Shown here one piece after another: positions 15,214-23,648 of a DNA stretch of 36,424 nucleotides. Both the position numbers and the translations under genes were made by a program. This DNA comes from Soonwooa sp. (GTDB lineage: Bacteria; Bacteroidota; Bacteroidia; Flavobacteriales; Weeksellaceae): assembly GCF_030151385.1 (NCBI RefSeq), contig NZ_JASLDS010000074.1:1-36424 (forward strand). The letters run 5' to 3'. The stretch's first letter is position 1; every line of letters starts with the position of its first letter. The notes below the pieces were generated by a model. It was not told the DNA's origin. It searched no databases and was given only the letters and a program-made list of their open reading frames with translations.

Positions 15214-18030
15214 TTAAAAAGTCACACTTAACTTGCTAAACACATATCGTCCATTCTGTCCAAACTGCGATGTAGAACGAGAATAGACAAATTGATCGTT
15301 ATTAGAAGAGAAAGGCAAATTCTTTGTCGGATAGATATCAAATAGATTATTCGCACCAATTGTCAAATTAAAATTCTTGTTGATATTATAACCAATCGAC
15401 AAATCGGTGATTATCTTATCCGAAATTAATTGATGTTCGTTTGGAAGTGTGATTCCATCGAAGTTAGCATCCACAATGTCAGCACCCCAAACTTTTCCGT
15501 AGTAGGTATTTCTCAAGTAAAAATTAAAATCATTCCAAGATAAATTATGTGAAAGACTCGCCTTAACCTTTGGCACAGAATCTTCGAGATAGACACGCGA
15601 TTTTTCAGAGAAATAAACATTTTCTAAACCTGCCTTTTTCAGTAAATCAGAAGCATGAATATCACCAACTTTCTGAGTTTTGGTAAGGTTAATTGCGAAA
15701 TCATTATTTAATTTGAACGCACCTGTTCTATAATTATGACTTACCACCACATCCAAACCTTTGGTCTGCGTATCAATGGAATTGGCAAAAAACTGAGCCG
15801 CGTTGACATTCGCTCTGTCTAACTCGTCTCTAACAGCAAGCAAATTCGGGTTTGCCTCAATCTGCTTATCAGTCGGTCGTGAGAACTGATCCGTCAACAC
15901 AATTCGGTTATCAATTTTAATGAAATAAGCGTCGGCAGTAATATTTAAATTAAGTGCTGGAATCTTGTATGTAAAACCTGCACTCACGGATTTTGAAGTT
16001 TCTTGTTTTAAACTCGGAATCCCAAAACCTTTTGCAATTTGAGAATCGTTACTAAAAGTCCCAACTTCTTTTAATTCTCCATTGATAAATAAAGTCGAAG
16101 TCGTGTTGTAATAAATCTGATGAATAGACGGCGCACGGAATCCTGTCGATCCTGCAAAACGAAAATTTAGCTGATCTGTAAGTTTTATTCGAGACGCCAA
16201 TTTATAGTTAAAAGTCGATCCAAAATCCGAATAATTCTCGTAACGTAACGCGGCATCCACCAACAACCAGTCCGTGAAGTTAAATTCGGTGTCAGCGTAA
16301 GCTGCATAAGAATTTCTGCTTTTGTCAGTTTTATTTTCATTTCTAAAACCAGCAAAAACTTGAGAACCGCCAGGCAAAGCATTTCCGAAGAAATCTGTTG
16401 GATTAACAGAAGTCAGTGTCTGTGGATTTCCATAAATATCATAAGCCGTGTAAGAAGCTTCCACACCTGGATTTATTTTGAAATTTTCATGGCGTTGTTC
16501 CAATCCAAAAGCAAGATTCAAACCTTTGAAAACATCAAAAGATTTATTAAAATCTAAATTAACTGTGTTTTGTAAAAATGCTAAACCTCCAGCTTTAAAA
16601 GACGACGGCGATGCAAATCTCAAACTGGTATTGCCTGTATTTTTAATGGTATAATCAAAACTATTTTGACCGAAAGTATTACTAAGATCAATATTCCAAC
16701 CATCCAACTTTCCTTTAACACCAGTTGACAAAGACACATCTTGGATGTTTGTATCAATTTGAGGCAAATATCCATCAAGGTACAATCCAGTAAAAGTTCT
16801 TGATTGTGATGGACGTCTGAAAAATCCTCCTGACGAACCATTTCTTGTTGAATATCCTCCGAAAGTGTAGACTTTCCAATCATCAGATATTGGCACTTCG
16901 ATATTCGCAAACAATTGATGGCTATTAAGTTTGGATTGTCCAACTTGCATGTTAAAATCTTTTCTTGTTAAGCCGCGATATGCCAACTCTTGATCTGTAA
17001 AATAATTCAGTTGATCTTTTGAAAAAGCATTGGGATTAAGTACAGATTGTAGCGCCGAAATATTATTAGCAGATTGGATTTTCGACTGCAACTCGCCACC
17101 AAAATAACTAACACCTTGCGCATATTGGTGTATTAAATTCACAAAATCTTGTTCGCCAGCAGAACCTTTTAATTGTCCAATATTGCTAAAATAAGACGAC
17201 AAGTTCACACCATTTTCGGCAGCTCTTTTTTCGATAGCGTTATAGGCATTGTAAATCGGATCACTTTCTGTCCCTGCTCTTCTCGTTGGTTCACGGAATT
17301 GCGAAGACCAAGTAATGTTGAAAAAACCTCCTTTGTTACCGATTTTGTTACCGTAATTCAAATCCACTTGAAACTGCTGTCCATCATAATTCCCAGTATG
17401 ATCGTTAGCAGCAGGCGTCAAATAGCCACCATAATTAAACTGTCCTGTCAACTTTCCAGTATCGCGTTTCAGTTGTAAGTTGAGGACACCTGCAATCGCG
17501 TCCGATCCATATTGCGCCGATGCACCATCACGAAGAACTTCGATTCTATTGAGCGCAAAAGCAGGAATTGCGTTAAGGTCAGTCCCAACAGTTCCTCTTC
17601 CTGGCGTACCATTAACATTGATTAAAGCAGAAGTATGTCTTCGTTTTCCATTAATCAAAACTAAAGTTTGGTCTGGTCCCAAACCTCGTAATTGTGCAGG
17701 ATCTAAGTGATCCGTTCCATCAGCATTGGTCTGGATGGTCGATGTAAAAGATGGCGCGATTGAATTAAGAATTTGGTTGATATTAGTTTGTGGCAATGAT
17801 TCTTGCAAAGCTTTTAGGTTAAACACATCCACAGGCACAGGACTGTCCGCTTTTGACCGTCCTCCACTTCTAGAGCCAACGATTACCACTTCATCAATCT
17901 GTTTAGCAGAAGTTGTATCTTTTGGTTTTGCAACTTCCTGAGCTTGAATAGAATAAACTCCTGAAAAGAAAACAACGGCTGTCGTAACAACCACTTGTTT
18001 TCCTCGATTAAAATTAATTTTAGATTTCAT
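15214..18030 (-). CDS. TonB-dependent outer-membrane receptor under SAM riboswitch control
   Basis: The 938-residue protein has a long signal peptide (cleavage near IQAQ, residue 31), a TonB-box-like stretch IDEVVIVGSR (45-54), a plug domain with QLRGLGPDQTLVLINGKRR and RIEVLRDGASAQYGSDAIAGV, and a large barrel that ends in a strand closing on Phe (KLSVTF). No carboxypeptidase-like front domain is present, which sets it apart from the other two receptors in the window. It transports a scarce nutrient across the outer membrane with TonB energy. The leader carries a promoter, a SAM-I riboswitch and a terminator, so a substrate linked to methionine, sulfur or cobalamin is inferred; the protein sequence alone does not say. 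It is monocistronic. Confidence 0.92.
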   Translation of the reverse strand: MKSKINFNRGKQVVVTTAVVFFSGVYSIQAQEVAKPKDTTSAKQIDEVVIVGSRSGGRSKADSPVPVDVFNLKALQESLPQTNINQILNSIAPSFTSTIQTNADGTDHLDPAQLRGLGPDQTLVLINGKRRHTSALINVNGTPGRGTVGTDLNAIPAFALNRIEVLRDGASAQYGSDAIAGVLNLQLKRDTGKLTGQFNYGGYLTPAANDHTGNYDGQQFQVDLNYGNKIGNKGGFFNITWSSQFREPTRRAGTESDPIYNAYNAIEKRAAENGVNLSSYFSNIGQLKGSAGEQDFVNLIHQYAQGVSYFGGELQSKIQSANNISALQSVLNPNAFSKDQLNYFTDQELAYRGLTRKDFNMQVGQSKLNSHQLFANIEVPISDDWKVYTFGGYSTRNGSSGGFFRRPSQSRTFTGLYLDGYLPQIDTNIQDVSLSTGVKGKLDGWNIDLSNTFGQNSFDYTIKNTGNTSLRFASPSSFKAGGLAFLQNTVNLDFNKSFDVFKGLNLAFGLEQRHENFKINPGVEASYTAYDIYGNPQTLTSVNPTDFFGNALPGGSQVFAGFRNENKTDKSRNSYAAYADTEFNFTDWLLVDAALRYENYSDFGSTFNYKLASRIKLTDQLNFRFAGSTGFRAPSIHQIYYNTTSTLFINGELKEVGTFSNDSQIAKGFGIPSLKQETSKSVSAGFTYKIPALNLNITADAYFIKIDNRIVLTDQFSRPTDKQIEANPNLLAVRDELDRANVNAAQFFANSIDTQTKGLDVVVSHNYRTGAFKLNNDFAINLTKTQKVGDIHASDLLKKAGLENVYFSEKSRVYLEDSVPKVKASLSHNLSWNDFNFYLRNTYYGKVWGADIVDANFDGITLPNEHQLISDKIITDLSIGYNINKNFNLTIGANNLFDIYPTKNLPFSSNNDQFVYSRSTSQFGQNGRYVFSKLSVTF

Positions 18031-18060
18031 ATTTTAAAAATTTACGTTTAAGTTTAGAGC

Positions 18061-18097
18061 AAAAAAAAACTTCTTCCAGCCAAAGCTGAAAGAAGTT
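18061..18097 (-). terminator. Intrinsic terminator forming the riboswitch expression platform
   Basis: On the minus strand AACTTCTTTCAGC, loop TTTG, GCTGGAAGAAGTT (18068-18097), then nine T, 30 bases before the receptor ATG. Its place right after a SAM-I aptamer means that it can act as the conditional stop. Confidence 0.88.
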
Positions 18098-18142
18098 ATT
18101 ATAGACAGGTATCCTAAATACCCGACAAATATCGTATTTCAA

Positions 18143-18243
18143 CTTATCTTCCCTTTTTTCAAAGGCTGAATGTAACACCTTACCAAATTTTGGCAGGTTG
18201 TTAAGACATCAATGGGTCAGATCCCTCCGTCTTTCTTAATAAG
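18143..18243 (-). promoter_or_regulatory. SAM-I (S-box) riboswitch aptamer
   Basis: Read on the minus strand the leader shows the S-box landmarks in order: CTTATTAAGAAAGACGGAGG, GATCTGACCCATTGATG, CTTAACAACCTGCC, GGTAAGGTGTTACATTCAGCC and a closing GGGAAGATAAG. The outer stem P1 forms between CTTAT (5' side) and ATAAG (3' side). The GAGGGA, CAACC and AAGGTG-x-TA-x-x-TCC/TTC segments are the conserved core. SAM binding would favour the downstream terminator (18061-18097), so the receptor gene is off when SAM is plentiful. Its match to the consensus is from memory. Confidence 0.9.
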
Positions 18244-18269
18244 TATGACAACAACTAGTAATCATGGTG

Positions 18270-18300
18270 CAAACTTAGGTAGAATAAATTTTTAACCGAA
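18270..18300 (-). promoter_or_regulatory. Promoter of the riboswitch leader
   Basis: On the minus strand TTCG (18297-18300), 19 bases, then TAAGTTTG (18270-18277). This matches the Bacteroidota promoter with one change in the -33 box. Transcription would start about 20 bases before the aptamer. Confidence 0.6.
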
Positions 18301-18470
18301 AATTTTTCAACATGACAAAAATCACATCAATTGTAAGGTGTTGCAAATCAAATATTTAAAACACTATCCAAAGCATATAAAACATAAAACCAAAACTTTA
18401 GTTTTACGGATTTCCTTTTTATTTTCCTTTTAAACTTCACTATCTTAGCCGTACTGAACATTTTTTAAAA

Positions 18471-18632
18471 ATGAGCCGAAATACCGATTCTAACAGAAAA
18501 GCACACAAAAAGAAAATCGACCAAAAGAAGCGTAAAGCGCAAGAAGCCGAAGAAAAACGAAAGCTTCGCTTGAAGGAGATTAGACAAAGCTTTAACGACA
18601 AACTAAACCAGCAAGAAGACGACAAAGAATGA
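18471..18632 (+). CDS. 53-residue basic protein coupled to sbcD
   Basis: ATG at 18471 opens 53 codons ending in TGA at 18630-18632, which overlaps the sbcD ATG by four bases (ATGA). The product is strongly charged: it starts MSRNTDSNRKAHKKK, is rich in Lys, Arg and Glu throughout, and is likely a single helix. No family is recognised. The overlap and the codon pattern argue for a real gene that is co-translated with sbcD. It could be a small nucleic-acid-binding or regulatory protein, or only a leader that couples translation. Confidence 0.65.
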   Translation: MSRNTDSNRKAHKKKIDQKKRKAQEAEEKRKLRLKEIRQSFNDKLNQQEDDKE

Positions 18633-19834
18633 AGATTTTACATACCGCCGATTGGCACCTCGGAAAACGACTCGACAGATTCTCCCGATTGGAAGAACAA
18701 GTTTCGGCAATGAACGAAATCGTCGAAATTGCTGATCAACAAAAGGTTGATTTAGTTTTGGTGGCTGGCGATTTATTTGACAATTTTAATCCAAGCGTCG
18801 AAGCCGTAGAACTTTTTTATAAAACTTTAAAAAGACTTTCCAACAACGGAAAACGTCCTGTTGTAGCTATTTCAGGCAACCATGATTCACCAAGTTTAAT
18901 TGACGCTCCTGATCCTTTGGCGCGTGAATGTGGTATTATATTGGTTGGTTATCCGAATGCAAAAATTCAGGAATTCGAATTGGAGAATTTTGAAGTTTCA
19001 AAGTCGGCTGCAGGTTTTCTTGAGTTAAAAATAAATGGAATTGATTTTCCAATCCGCATTTTGCATACGCCTTACGCCAACGAAGTTAGGTTAAAACAAT
19101 ACTTGGGCGAAAATAAGGAAGATGCGCTAAATGAAGTTTTAGCCGAAAACTGGAAATCTTTAGCAGATGAATTCTGTGACGAAAATGGTATAAATCTTCT
19201 CATGGCGCATTTGTACATGAACAAGCGCGGTGCCGAATTTCTGGAAGAGCCTGAAGGTGAAAAACCAATTAAAATCGGTAATGCGGACATGATTTTTTCG
19301 GATGCAATTCCAAATCAAATTCAATATACTGCTTTGGGACATTTGCATGCTTATAGAAATATCGGTACAGAAGAAAAACCAGTTACTTACAGCTCTTCAC
19401 CATTGTCATATAGCTTTTCGGAGGCTGGACAAACTAAATATGTTTCGATTATTGATGCACAACCCAATCAAAATGTCTCAGTTGAAAAAATCGAATTAAA
19501 ATCTGGAAAAGCACTTCATCGTAAGACTTTTGATTCCGTTGAAAATGCCATTTCTTGGCTTTCCGAGAATCCAGAAACTTTGGTAGAACTTACTTTGGAA
19601 AGTGAAACTTTTCTAAAAGCCGAAGATCGAAAATTACTTTATCAATCGCATTCTGGCATTGTGCATTTAATTCCGAAAGTTAAAAATCAGGATTCTCAGC
19701 AGAAGCCAATAACGGAAATAAATCTTAATCAAGATATAAAAGAACTTTTCAAGGATTATTTTAAATCCAAAAACGCTAACCAAGAACCCAACGACGAGAT
19801 TATGGATTTGTTTAATGAAATTCAGAAAGAATAA
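18629..19834 (+). CDS. sbcD: SbcD exonuclease subunit (Mre11-like)
   Basis: The 401-residue protein is the nuclease subunit of SbcCD, which cuts DNA hairpins and end-blocked double strands. The calcineurin-like phosphoesterase motifs are complete: HTADWHLGKR (residues 5-14), VAGDLFDNFNPS, SGNHDSPSL, MAHLYMN and ALGHLHAY, which supply the Asp, His and Asn ligands of the two-metal site. The C-terminal 120 residues form the capping and SbcC-contact region. The start overlaps the small basic gene upstream. A GIY-YIG gene follows after 8 bases and sbcC lies beyond it, so the usual sbcD-sbcC pair is split here. Confidence 0.95.
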   Translation: MKILHTADWHLGKRLDRFSRLEEQVSAMNEIVEIADQQKVDLVLVAGDLFDNFNPSVEAVELFYKTLKRLSNNGKRPVVAISGNHDSPSLIDAPDPLARECGIILVGYPNAKIQEFELENFEVSKSAAGFLELKINGIDFPIRILHTPYANEVRLKQYLGENKEDALNEVLAENWKSLADEFCDENGINLLMAHLYMNKRGAEFLEEPEGEKPIKIGNADMIFSDAIPNQIQYTALGHLHAYRNIGTEEKPVTYSSSPLSYSFSEAGQTKYVSIIDAQPNQNVSVEKIELKSGKALHRKTFDSVENAISWLSENPETLVELTLESETFLKAEDRKLLYQSHSGIVHLIPKVKNQDSQQKPITEINLNQDIKELFKDYFKSKNANQEPNDEIMDLFNEIQKE

Positions 19835-19842
19835 AGATTTCT

Positions 19843-20136
19843 ATGCAAAATTCTTATGTATACATATTACTTTGTTCTGATGACAGTTTTTACGTTGGTG
19901 TAACCTCGGACGTCTACCAAAGACTCATGGAACATCAAGAAGGTAAGCATTTTGGATCTTACACATATTCGAGAAGACCCGTAACTTTAGTCTATTATTG
20001 TGAATTTACAGATATTAATCTTTCAATTTCCTTTGAAAAGAAAATCAAAAAATGGTCTAAAGCTAAAAAGCAAGCTTTGATTGATGGCAGATTTGACGAT
20101 TTACCGAATCTTGCAAAAAAGAATTTTAAAAAGTAA
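19843..20136 (+). CDS. GIY-YIG nuclease domain protein (UvrC/YhbQ-like)
   Basis: The 97-residue single-domain protein has the GIY-YIG hallmarks: YVYIL (5-9) and FYVGVT (16-21) for the two strands, Arg27, His31, and Glu65 in the SFEKKIKKW helix as the metal ligand. It resembles the small stand-alone GIY-YIG proteins of Bacteroidota that are common near repair and mobile loci. Such domains cut DNA in a metal-dependent way, but the target of these small members is unknown. It lies 8 bases after sbcD, on the same strand, and is followed by a cluster of palindromic repeats before sbcC. Confidence 0.92.
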   Translation: MQNSYVYILLCSDDSFYVGVTSDVYQRLMEHQEGKHFGSYTYSRRPVTLVYYCEFTDINLSISFEKKIKKWSKAKKQALIDGRFDDLPNLAKKNFKK

Positions 20137-20162
20137 CTTCATGATATTTAAAAATAATAGTA

Positions 20163-20204
20163 AAGTTCTCGATACGATTTTTTCAAAATCTACTCGAACT
20201 GACG
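20163..20204 (-). repeat. GTCAGTTCGAG-family palindromic repeat (copy 4, inverted)
   Basis: It begins AAGTTCTCGATACGAT and ends TACTCGAACTGACG, which is the reverse orientation of the family, with a short TTTTTTCAAAA middle. Confidence 0.82.
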
Positions 20205-20270
20205 CCTGTAACAATGTTACCGACTAAGAAAATTTACATAAATTTTGTTTCTCAAACTATTTAAACACAA

Positions 20271-20305
20271 CGTCAGTTCGAGTAGTGTAGCGTATCGAGA
20301 ACTTT
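20271..20305 (+). repeat. GTCAGTTCGAG-family palindromic repeat (copy 5)
   Basis: CGTCAGTTCGAGTAGTGTAG, then CGTATCGAGAACTTT. The middle is short. With flanking ACACA and TAATTAAA it nearly repeats copy 6. Confidence 0.85.
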
Positions 20306-20350
20306 AATTAAATGCATAACTAACAACTATCATAAGTATTTAAAACACAT

Positions 20351-20385
20351 CGTCAGTTCGAGTAGCGCAGCGTATCGAGAACTTT
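20351..20385 (+). repeat. GTCAGTTCGAG-family palindromic repeat (copy 6)
   Basis: CGTCAGTTCGAGTAGCGCAG, then CGTATCGAGAACTTT. It differs from copy 5 at only two positions in the core and ends 13 bases before the sbcC ATG, so it lies in the sbcC leader. Confidence 0.85.
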
Positions 20386-20398
20386 AATTAAACAAAAC

Positions 20399-23300
20399 AT
20401 GATTCCACAAAAACTAACTATAGAAGGACTTTATTCGTATCAGGAGCGTCAAAGTATCGATTTCAGCAATCTGACAGATGCTGGATTGTTCGGGATTTTC
20501 GGAGCGGTTGGTTCGGGAAAATCTTCAATTTTGGAAGCGATTTCTTTTGCGTTGTATGGCGAAACGGAACGTCTTAATTCACGCGACAAACGCGCTTATA
20601 ATATGATGAATTTAAAATCAAATCGTTCTTACATCGAATTTGATTTTGTCAATCACGAAAACAAATTATTCCGTGCCACACGAGAGTTTAAACGAAATTC
20701 CAAAAACTTCGAAGATGTAAAACCTGCCTCTTCCATTTTCTACGAGTACAAAAATGGAACATGGGAACCTTTGGAACACACGGATGCTGAAAGCATTATT
20801 GGACTAAATTATACCAATTTCAAACGGACGATAATTATTCCACAAGGGCAGTTCAAGGAGTTTTTGGAATTGGGAGCGAAGGAAAGAACCGATATGATAA
20901 AGGAAATCTTCAATCTTTATCGATTCGATTTGCAAGATAAAGTAACGGTTCTCAACAAGAAAAACCAATCTGACCTCGACCAACTCGAAGGCAAACTTTC
21001 TGGTTTTGAAATGATTTCGGAGGAAGAAATTTCTGCGCAAAAAGAGAATTTAACCCAAGCTAAAAATGTTCAAGAAAATTTAAAACTTGAATTTGATAAA
21101 ATTTCGGTTCATTTCCAACAATTAAAAAACCTAAAATCCGATTTTCAATTACTTTCGAAAAAGGAAAACGACTTTGCTGATTTAGAACAAAACAAAGAAA
21201 GCATCGATAAAAAGGAAAAGCAGTTAAATCTTTATCAATCGACTTTTAAGCTTTTTCACGAAGACACAAAAGAGAAAACCAGAACCGAATCTCAGATAAA
21301 ATCCGCACAGGATCAACTGAAATCAGTTGAAGAAAAGCATAAATTATTAAGCGAAAAATCTCACAAACTTGAAGTTTCAAAAAAAGAACTTCAACCCAAA
21401 ATTGATGCTTTATCACAACAGAAAGTTTTGGAGCAAGATTTACAATTTCTTTATTTAATTAAGGAAAGCGAGAAAAAATTAACTGATAACGAAAATGCAA
21501 CTATTGAAGGTGAAAAATTTGTAAAAGAATTCCAAAGCAAAGAAGAAGCAACTTCTACAAAAATCCAAACGCAGGAAAAGGAGATTCAGGATTTGAAATC
21601 TGGGTTAATTCCGTCGCAAAGTTTAATTGAAGCTGGCGATTGGTTTTCGAAAAGTCAGAATTTAAAACAAAATTTAGCCAAAGAACAAAAAAGCTTAGTC
21701 GACAATAACTCGAACATAAAATCTTTGGACGACAAACTTCAAAAGCTTGATGTAGAAAAGCTTTCCAAAGATATTTCAGATTTAAAAGAAGAAAAAGAAA
21801 AGCTTCAAAATCAGAAAAACCAATTAGAAGTTTCCAAACAACTTTCACATTATTCCACCGAATTGCAGGACGGAAAAGCTTGTCCGCTGTGTGGTTCCGA
21901 GCACCATCCATCGATTGCGGTTTTTGAAGATGTTAGCAAAGATTTAGAAAGTTTGGAAACACAACTTTCAGCTTCTTCAAAACAAATCGAAATTTTAGAA
22001 AATCAAACTAAAGAAGTCGATAAGATTTTGCAAGAAAAAAACTTGGTTTCGCAACAAGGAAAACTAATTCAGAATTCCATTGATAGCATTACCAATCAAA
22101 TTTCGGAACTCGAAAAAAGCTTCGCTTGGAAAGAATTTTCGAAGGATAATTACGACGCATTTCTTGATTTAAAATCGAAAAATCAATCGAAAGAAAAGGA
22201 AATTCAAGATTATGAAAAAGCGCTGCAAGAATCGCGAACAGAATTAGAGTTTATACGTAAAAAGCTTCAACAAGCCAACGACCGTTTTAAAGCGATTGCA
22301 GACCAAAACCTCGAATTCAAAACCAAAATCGCGAGCAACACGGCACTTTTAAGAGATTTGAATCCACAAGATTATTCTGATAAAACAGAAACCGACATTC
22401 AGTCTCAGCTTGAAAAATTAAAGCAAGAAAATGTCGAAATTGAGCAAAAAGCAACACGACTTCAAACGGAAATTCAGGAAGTTAATCTGCAATTAAGTTC
22501 AGAAAACTCGAAGCGTGAGCAAGTTTTATCACAAGTTTCGGAACTCAATTCTCATTTTGACAAAGTTCAAAAACAACTCACTGAAAATTTAACAAAGTCA
22601 GCTTTTAACAACTTTGACCAAGTTTTAGAAATCCTAAAACAAGATTTGGACGAGCAAAATATTCAGCAGGAAATTCAGCAGTTCAAAATTCAACATGGAA
22701 CTTTAAAAAGCGAAATTCAGAATCTAAAGGAAAAACTAAAAGACTTTTCTTTTAACGAAACTCAATTCGTGGAAACCGAAAATCTCTTTAAAACCAAAGA
22801 ATCCGAACTTGCAGAAGCCAATAAATTGGCTATCCAAATCGCCGCAGAAATCACTCGTTTGGAACAAGAATTCAAGAAAAAAGAAGATTTATTGAAAGAG
22901 CAAGCCGCACTTTCTAAACGAGCAGACAACTTAAAAACCATGACCAATCTATTTAAAGGTGCTGGTTTTGTACAATTTGTTTCGTCCATCTATTTGCGCC
23001 AATTGTGTGACCACGCCAACGAACGATTCCACCGAATGACACGTAATCAATTGAGTTTGCAACTGAATGACAACAACGATTTCGAAATCATCGATTACCT
23101 CAACGAAGGACGTAGTCGAAGTGTCAAGACTTTGTCTGGTGGTCAGGCTTTCCAAGTTTCGTTGAGTTTAGCGCTGGCTTTGGCAGAATCCGTTCAATCC
23201 AATGCAAAAGCCGAAAAGAATTTCTTCTTTATCGACGAAGGATTCGGAACGCAAGATGTAGAATCTGTCAATGTGGTTTTCGAAACCTTAATGAACCTCC

Positions 23301-23422
23301 AAAAAGAAAACCGAATCGTCGGCATTATTTCCCATGTCGAAGAACTAAAAGAGCGTATTCCAATGTCACTAAGCATCGAGAAAGACGAGGAAAGAGGAAG
23401 TCTTATCCAACTTAACACATAA
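20399..23422 (+). CDS. sbcC: SbcC ATPase subunit (Rad50-like)
   Basis: The 1007-residue protein is the ATPase that works with SbcD. The N-terminal ATPase half has the Walker A GAVGSGKS (residues 35-42) and a Q-loop region near IIPQGQFKEFL. Long Lys/Glu-rich coiled coils run from about 170 to 490 and from about 510 to 850, with the zinc hook CPLC at the apex (Cys495, Cys498). The C-terminal half has the ABC signature LSGGQ (912-916), then Walker B FFFIDEGFG (Asp946, Glu947) and a final His in SHVEEL. Both halves are complete, so it should be active. A strong terminator follows. The sbcD-sbcC distance (564 bases) is unusual. Confidence 0.96.
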   Translation: MIPQKLTIEGLYSYQERQSIDFSNLTDAGLFGIFGAVGSGKSSILEAISFALYGETERLNSRDKRAYNMMNLKSNRSYIEFDFVNHENKLFRATREFKRNSKNFEDVKPASSIFYEYKNGTWEPLEHTDAESIIGLNYTNFKRTIIIPQGQFKEFLELGAKERTDMIKEIFNLYRFDLQDKVTVLNKKNQSDLDQLEGKLSGFEMISEEEISAQKENLTQAKNVQENLKLEFDKISVHFQQLKNLKSDFQLLSKKENDFADLEQNKESIDKKEKQLNLYQSTFKLFHEDTKEKTRTESQIKSAQDQLKSVEEKHKLLSEKSHKLEVSKKELQPKIDALSQQKVLEQDLQFLYLIKESEKKLTDNENATIEGEKFVKEFQSKEEATSTKIQTQEKEIQDLKSGLIPSQSLIEAGDWFSKSQNLKQNLAKEQKSLVDNNSNIKSLDDKLQKLDVEKLSKDISDLKEEKEKLQNQKNQLEVSKQLSHYSTELQDGKACPLCGSEHHPSIAVFEDVSKDLESLETQLSASSKQIEILENQTKEVDKILQEKNLVSQQGKLIQNSIDSITNQISELEKSFAWKEFSKDNYDAFLDLKSKNQSKEKEIQDYEKALQESRTELEFIRKKLQQANDRFKAIADQNLEFKTKIASNTALLRDLNPQDYSDKTETDIQSQLEKLKQENVEIEQKATRLQTEIQEVNLQLSSENSKREQVLSQVSELNSHFDKVQKQLTENLTKSAFNNFDQVLEILKQDLDEQNIQQEIQQFKIQHGTLKSEIQNLKEKLKDFSFNETQFVETENLFKTKESELAEANKLAIQIAAEITRLEQEFKKKEDLLKEQAALSKRADNLKTMTNLFKGAGFVQFVSSIYLRQLCDHANERFHRMTRNQLSLQLNDNNDFEIIDYLNEGRSRSVKTLSGGQAFQVSLSLALALAESVQSNAKAEKNFFFIDEGFGTQDVESVNVVFETLMNLQKENRIVGIISHVEELKERIPMSLSIEKDEERGSLIQLNT

Positions 23423-23423
23423 A

Positions 23424-23460
23424 AAAAGTCACTCCAAAAAGGAGTGACTTTATATTTTTT
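23424..23460 (+). terminator. Rho-independent terminator after sbcC
   Basis: AAAGTCACTCC (23425-23435), loop AAAAA, GGAGTGACTTT (23441-23451), then a T-rich run. Confidence 0.9.
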
Positions 23461-23467
23461 TCTTAAC

Positions 23468-23638
23468 GCAAAGACAAACAAAGATTTAATTCAAAAAATT
23501 TTTATTAAGTGAGACAAAGCCACTTCGTTTAATATAAGTAAAACAAAATTGTATTTCCTCAAAAGAGTTTTACGCCTTTGTTTTTCTTTAAACTTCAAAG
23601 ATTGAATAGCCTTATTTGTTTAACCTTGCGTTTTAAAG
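23468..23638. repeat. Degenerate dispersed repeat, left of the SlyD-like gene
   Basis: It shares GCAAAGACAAACAAAG, TTTTACGCCTTTGTTT and TTTAACCTTGC with 24406-24573 in the same order and at similar spacing. No gene is visible in it. Confidence 0.65.
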
Positions 23639-23648
23639 ATTCACTTGA

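Noticed and set aside
19843..20136. Homing endonuclease of an intron
   Set aside because: The protein has only the GIY-YIG domain without a DNA-recognition part, and neither sbcD nor sbcC is interrupted.
20163..20385. Possible CRISPR array
   Set aside because: The three repeats are in mixed orientation with unequal gaps and also occur singly elsewhere, and no cas gene is present.
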